DNA of 64,000 nucleotides. It comes from Blastobasis lacticolella. Taxonomy: Eukaryota > Arthropoda > Insecta > Lepidoptera > Blastobasidae. Position numbers and translations under genes: made by a program. Where the stretch lies: assembly GCA_905147135.1 (NCBI GenBank), contig LR990053.1, forward strand, positions 13,218,501 to 13,282,500, written 5' to 3'. Positions 57,901 to 64,000 of this stretch are shown in pieces. The notes under the pieces were generated by a model that made no database searches, was not told the DNA's origin, and saw nothing but the letters and a program-made list of their open reading frames with translations. Each line of letters begins with the position of its first letter. Position 1 is the first letter of the stretch.

Positions 57901-60900
57901 CCTAGAAGGTTCATAGATTGTTCATAAAACAAAGTTATGGAAATGGCGAATGTAGTTTGACATACATAGTTTAAGATTTGATACAACGTTCATGATCAAC
58001 ATAATGCCCTTAAAAGTAAGGAGATATCGACTTAAGTGACCATTTACATTCATTAGAATGTTTAATAGGCTATAAATGAAGAAAGTTAATATCGAGACTT
58101 CGGATTTTAGGTTACAGTTAGGTATATTCATACTTTCCCCATAATCGTGGTTAGATAGTAGTTTATGTTGAAATCAGATGTTTTATAGTATAATCGATAA
58201 AGTAAATCATGACATGTCTACACATTTTTAATTGGTTAGTGCCGTTTTTACTTGCAGTCTTTAGATACGTTCAGATGTGACTGGATTTTTAAACATTCCT
58301 TGATGAAATGACAAGAAATTGTTTTGGGATAATACGAGTAAGTCATACCTAAAGCCATATTTAAGAAGGTTGATCACGAATATTTTTCATTTGCGGTCTT
58401 CTTTAACGTCCTTCCATCCATGTTAATATTCCATTAATAACAATTTAAAACTGTTGGCGATGCTCTAAATTGGATGGGAATAGTTGATAGCTTACCTGGA
58501 GCGCTCTCTTCACTTCTCAGGTGGTAAAATAATTGATGGTTTGCAAAATAAATTGATACCTATCGACCGTTCACGTAGGAAACGTTGTTCAGAATTCCGA
58601 ATAAAAATCACCATTTATAGATACAGAATGGAAATAAATCTATTTTTAAATTAAAATATATGACTGATGTATCAAAACGACCATATAGTCAAATCGATTC
58701 ACAATATTTGCATAAAAATACGTCGGCTCTGAGCCTAAACAAAGCCAAATAAAAATGTTAATCAGCCGATTGTAAATTTACAGTTTTACGGCTAATCCGT
58801 ATAATTTGTCGAGATAACCTAATGGATTGAATATCAATAAAGAGAATTTGAATAATCTGAAATCTCCTTCCGAAGTGACGGGAATTGCTCGTGTATTGGC
58901 CTGTTATGTTAAATTATGCATTAGTTACGCTCGGTTTACATAATGGTCGAATGTGGATTGCTTCCAGCGATCGCTGTATGAATAAACAATACTAACCTTG
59001 GCCCCAGAATTGTTTCTGTAGCTAACTGAACGGTCAGCACTGAACACAAGGGGAGAGTAGAGAAGAACGCAGCGTAACGTGCGGTACGTACGTATGCGCT
59101 TTCATAGTGTGGTTATTACTTCTAAGCCCTTAGGCACAATTCCATCACAATATTTGGGTATTTTCTACATGTTAAACGCGACAATTTAACATAGGAACCT
59201 AATCGACGTGCGTCGGTGTACGCAGAAGGCACCTATCAAGATGATAAAATAAAAAAGATAGAGTGTTAAAATAAATTGTGAATGCAAATTTGTAGAAACC
59301 GCTCCACTAATGTGGAATAGGTTCAAGTCCAGCAGTGGACTGTATTGGGCTGTTAAAACAACAACATATTACTATAGGCAAATACTTCTATACTGTATAG
59401 TTGTTTTCCCAGTTGGTTTATTCAAGAGGTCAAAATTGCTTATACGGTGGTACCTACCTAGCATACCATAAAGTTATAAATAAGTCGGGTGTTGACGTAA
59501 AATGTATTCGGTGACCGACGCTTAACGACACCATATGGCAACTGTACTATTACCTAAATGTGTTTTAGTGGAATAAATGTATTTTAAAAGTGACGTGCTC
59601 CTTGACCACCAATCTAGCCAGGACTCCGGGTCAAGTTCACAGTGACACCTCTGCTCTCCTACGACGCGGTTATTGTTTCCATATAGGCCGTTGATACCAA
59701 CTTTTGACCCTACATCTGGATCGTGGATGATGTGTTCGATTGTCACCGCTTTCCATCGGTGGGTGTACGCTCTTTATTATTGAATGGTGGAATAACATAA
59801 AAGAATAAGTTACGACGTTCTCAAACAAATGATCATTAATTGATTGCCAGACTGGCTAATGGCCAGCAATATAAAAGATACCATCTTGTGTCATACCGTA
59901 TTACACCCACGGCATTTTCTACTATCTCCCTAAACTTATGTGCATGGACCCAAGCCCGTATCTTACCTAACAGCGGTGGACTCTAATTTTATCTTGTTAG
60001 ATATAATTAACTCCTAATTTGGCTGTAAGCAGCCACATTCCTTTGCCAAGTGCCGCGAATAAATAACTCGATAGTGGTTAACTGTTGGTTTAGCTTAGGC
60101 TTCGATTATGTAAATTGTGGGTAAATTAATGGCCAGGAGTAGTTGCCAAGTCGAAACTTACTGAATAGAAAGGTGAATTTACTTAGTGAACATATTATCC
60201 ACTACTGAGATATTTGTTATGAACTACTTATGAATAGAATTCATATTATATACTTAGCTTTATAAAATTTGAACAAAAATCCTGAATAAAATATTAAAAA
60301 CCTATAAATATATAATTAAAAATCATTGGGCAACATTTATTCATCCAAAATAAATAAAAAACTTAACCTGATTGCATTTTCACGTTCATCAATTAACTGC
60401 AAGCACTGATAAGGCCGACGCATTATCTATCATTGTATCATATATCCGACCTTCCTTCGAGTAAACTTTAGTATACCCTGATAGTTCCTTGGTTTTGATA
60501 GCAAAATTCATGCTATTTTAAGAGTTGTACTATAAATAAATCAGTATGTATACTGATAGAGCACGAACCTATGATAAACTATGCGTACTCAAGGTCTGTT
60601 GAGTATTTTTGACCTTTTGGAATGTGGAAAAAAAAAATTTATTTGAATTTTTTCGATTCGTTCCTATAAAAAGAAATACATTTTCCTCCTGAGTTTGATG
60701 GTGGTGTCGAAGGGAGGATTCTTATGAGCCAAATCATTCTACGTATACATTGTTCTGGGAACATGGCAAGGAATGTATCATCTTGTTTTATACAGTTTAG
60801 TCGCTGGTAAGTAGAAAGCGCCAAGATAGTTTTAGTTGGTTTTAATAGCCGTGATTTTAATCCTGTATTAAATAGTAACTCTTCAGGTAACACATAACTA

Positions 60901-62084
60901 CAAAGTAAACAAATGTTTATCTTAATTTCATAAATTATTGAAGGGACTTAATATATACTGCTAAAAACACTTTCACTCTTCGAGCTTCAGTAGTGGAATG
61001 AAGGTTTTATAATGAAAAACATCATTTGTGAATACATATGTAATTTAATTAACCATTACTTTAAACTCCCATAAAACAAGATCCAGGAAAATGTTAACAA
61101 ATTGGTGTGATACGTAATCTAATTTTATTTTCATTAAAATATGTACTCTATTACAAACTCGCAATAAAGTTAGTTTTACCGTAAGAACTTGCCAGTCATC
61201 AAAATTCCCGTATTATTGCTAATATATTATGACCTTGACCGCTAAATAAAGTATTTTATTCACTGATAAGGACAACTATTATTTTGTATTGTCGAACTCT
61301 GAATGAGTCATCAAACTTAAGCAAAATAAAGCTGTCGTAGGAACTTCATGTCGGCTTTTTTAAAACGTGTCAAGGGAAACCGATCCAGCTGTCTTTCGCG
61401 GGCTACTTTATCTGCTGAATTTTTTTATTTCTGGTAAAAAAAACCTTATTTTCTATTCGAATTATTATAGTTAGACAAAGATTCTAAGTTTTGACTTGGA
61501 AAGCTCTCCTGGTGGGCCTTGTAGTAAGTTGTGATAATTTTTATTAAAATATGCTGTAGTTAATGTATAAAATTGTAGGCAAAATGTGGAGGTATGCTTT
61601 TGTGTGCCTACTCCTCTGGACACCCAATTGGAAGAGTTCCGTCACGGTACCTATAACTATACCACGCCAAAAAAAGATAGCAGTATAGAGAAGACATTAC
61701 ATATACATATTTATTACCAATTTTAATAGAGACCTGTGGTGATGTAAATTATTTATAACGCAATGACGTTAAAATGATTAACTATGTACCTATAGGATTC
61801 GGTATCTTGAAATAACACTGCTTAAAAAACAAAACTGTTTAAAATACCCAAGTACTTTTTATGATTGGTCTGTAGTGTCGTTACGCAGCTAAATCGGTTT
61901 TAGCAACAACATTGCTTCAGTCTATATTAGTCATAAGCAACCGATAAGTAAATTGTTATCAGAGCTTACTACTTAGTATTTTAATGAATAATGCCAGTGT
62001 GATAGCCAAACCGCATTCGTGAATTTTGCACCAGTACTAAATACTTACCACTAGTACTAAGTACTGCTTACATAATTATAGTTT
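57901..62084. other. AT-rich upstream stretch without recognised genes
   Basis: No ADAMTS exon seen. Around 58690-58860 lies a non-repetitive AT-rich block with the octamer ATTTGCAT. At 59300-59360 the phrase CCAGCAGTGGACTGTATTGG resembles the end of family C. Minus-strand frames at 59522-59746 and 60639-60893 are coherent but unidentified. Confidence 0.4.
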
Positions 62085-62345
62085 ATAGCTTTTAGGTTGC
62101 GGGGACTTCGTCCGTGTGGAGATAGTTTTTATGACAGTTTAGCTTTTTCCGCGATACCATTTTAAATTACCTCCGTATTATCTACTTTTACTATTTCATT
62201 CCGTAGGCAGGTCAAGCTGGATCTCTGGTTCTACCTACCCGATGAAACATGGCTCAGATTGTACCATGGACTTCAAGCTACCAAAGTATGAAAACCGAAA
62301 AAAATCTGTCCGTAGTTTTTGCGTGATGCGCGAACAGCTAGACAG
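62085..62345 (+). repeat. Diverged GACTTCGTCCG repeat
   Basis: It contains GGGGACTTCGTCCGTGTGG, AACATGGCTCAGATTG and TCTGTCCGTAG, in the same order as the longer copy at 16016-16495. Confidence 0.5.
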
Positions 62346-64000
62346 TCAAAAATGCAGTTAATGTACAAACTGTCGAAAAAATTAGAACTGTCGAAAGAAT
62401 TGTTACTTTCTAACGCAATTCCTCATCAGGTAGAGTTGAAAGTTATCTACTTTGTACCTATTAAATAGACATACTTTTAACAACTGGATTAAAAAATACA
62501 TATTAGAACAAGTCTTTTCTACAAAAAGGCCAACGTTTGCTAAAACCAGTGCTTCCCGCGCTTTTCCGCTTCGCTGAAATGTTTGATTTTTCTTTTCTCA
62601 ACACGCACAGCCAGACTGGCCAGTTTGAAATAGCGCGAAAGTCCGGCCGAATGGGAAAATGTGTTTTCTTTTTGCTTGCATACTTCAAACGTGGAAACCA
62701 CACATGGTAAGTCCGTGAAGCCACACGGCATGCGCGGCAATGCACGCGGCGGCATCAAAGTGCGGAAGTCGGATGCGCGTTCGCTTCTCAGAATGATATC
62801 ACTGCATGCTCGTGGGAAGAGAACACGACTAGGTTACCGGGAAATAGGGGGTTGAGAGATGTAATTTCAATGTAGGTGTGTGACGCTTAACATATGGAGT
62901 ATATTTTGTGTTATTTACAATTTTATTGACAGTACCAAATTTGATTTGGGCTTCCTTCCTATATCTTGAGTATTCTTGAGGTGAGTCAAACGCTTGTCAA
63001 ACTACTAGGTCGTGTTGACCACGACGAGACGTATCTGTCAGGAGCATAAAGTTAGTATAATGGTCAGGAAACGACGAATACTATACGACAAAAATGTTTG
63101 GAATGTATTTCCACAGTGTTTCCAGTTTTTCTCTGACAATTGTTGGTTGAGCAAAAAAATACATTCACTTTTTGAATTCAGTTAGGGTAGGGTTTTTAAG
63201 GTATTCATTATTACCATCATCAGTTTAGTTATTTCTACTAATTTGTTGTGAGTAGGGATAAATGTAAATTCTTTGTGTAATTAGTATCAATTTTTTTACA
63301 GGAAATTGCCGTTTTCTTTTGCTATCAGCAGCTTAGTCAGCACTTAATATATTCGTAGTAATTGTACGGCGATAAAGGTTTTTGACTCCAATATTCATTG
63401 TGAAAGGTACCGGTGCACCGCCGCGGGCGCGCGTGGGAATATTGGATAAAATCGCCCCCTGAATAAATCACCCCATTCAGATGTCAGTATTTTAAAGAAA
63501 CACTCGAACTTTACAAGTTTATGAACCGTTTACCGTTGTTTCAGAGCTCAGTGGGAGCTGTGATTCGCCAATTTTTCAGTAACTAGGTATACTATGATGA
63601 CGTTTGTATTGTCTATGCGCATTTTTATTTTTTCGTTTACGCCGTGGAAATTATGCGAATGAAACAAGAAAGAGTCACGCTGTTAACTTACTCACATTAA
63701 AACACAGTTGATTGCATTGAATTGTAGTACTTATATAATTCTTCCTGGTAAACTACATCGAGATGTTGAATAATGAAGATGGTGAGCAATCAGCTGATGT
63801 ATATGTCGCAGCCATCTGGTTAAATCAGCCATTTATGAGAACTCTAGTCCGTTAATGAAACGCCGGCATTCAATTGAATGACTAGGCCGATCGCTGATTT
63901 TACTAGCTTCACTCAACGTTTAACTAGTTGGCTTATTAAAGGCAGCCCTTTGGAGACGGCTGAAGTTAAATTAGGCAAGTGATTTAAATTTAGTTCAAAT
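62346..64000. other. Window end without recognised genes
   Basis: AT-rich sequence with one GC-rich patch (GCACCGCCGCGGGCGCGCG near 63414). Minus-strand frames at 62503-62758 are unrecognised. If the ADAMTS promoter is close, it is not evident here. Confidence 0.4.

Noticed and set aside
59522..59746. Minus-strand frame considered as an upstream ADAMTS exon
   Set aside because: It lacks prodomain motifs and a signal peptide, and its downstream end has no suitable donor in the required phase that I can see.
60639..60893. 84-codon minus-strand frame, possibly an early prodomain exon
   Set aside because: The sequence does not resemble an ADAMTS prodomain and looks more like an unidentified repeat.

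Overview
The window looks like nuclear DNA from a moth or butterfly (Lepidoptera). The evidence is AT-rich non-coding sequence, one split gene with GT-AG introns, and a dense load of interspersed repeats of types I know from lepidopteran genomes: tRNA-headed SINEs, Jockey, CR1-like and RTE LINEs, and small palindromic DNA elements. No prokaryotic or viral gene order is visible. The species cannot be named from this sequence alone.

The only host gene I can support runs on the minus strand from about 54.9 kb down to 12.0 kb. It encodes a secreted ADAMTS metalloprotease. I could place 17 exons (54760-54922 first, 12043-12174 last). All junctions have AC...CT on the plus strand (GT-AG in sense), and all reading phases agree. 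Together they give 990 residues in the order: end of the prodomain, a very Arg-rich linker with furin-type sites, reprolysin catalytic domain (HELGH, then NFGLYHD on the next exon, then a Met-turn), disintegrin-like domain, central TSP1 repeat, cysteine-rich domain, spacer, two C-terminal TSP1 repeats and a stop codon. The start codon, signal peptide and first part of the prodomain are not found and probably lie upstream, beyond position 64000 or in the unresolved 54.9-64 kb stretch. Both C-terminal TSP1 exons have decayed tandem copies beside them (12581-12870 and 13588-13665).

From 1 to 10 kb is a nest of mobile elements. A DNA transposon remnant with terminal inverted repeats (8-1040) comes first, then two palindromic MITEs. 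Next is a nearly full-length Jockey-clade LINE on the plus strand (3659-9941) flanked by a 68-bp direct repeat. That LINE carries a Harbinger-like MITE in its 5' region. Its ORF2 is interrupted by two minus-strand insertions of a second LINE family; the larger one (5716-7508) keeps an intact 576-residue reverse transcriptase reading frame.

The introns of the ADAMTS gene hold several repeat families in multiple copies: two tRNA-derived SINE families, a family of about 250 bp ending in TGATGATG, RTE-type LINE tails, CR1/Jockey tails, a hAT element with an 8-bp target duplication, and a perfect-arm MITE with a TTA duplication. A few GC- and CpG-rich non-repetitive blocks (36.0-37.1, 41.6, 42.2-42.5 and 45.9-46.1 kb) are candidate regulatory DNA. 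I saw no rRNA gene, functional tRNA gene, CRISPR array or second host protein-coding gene.
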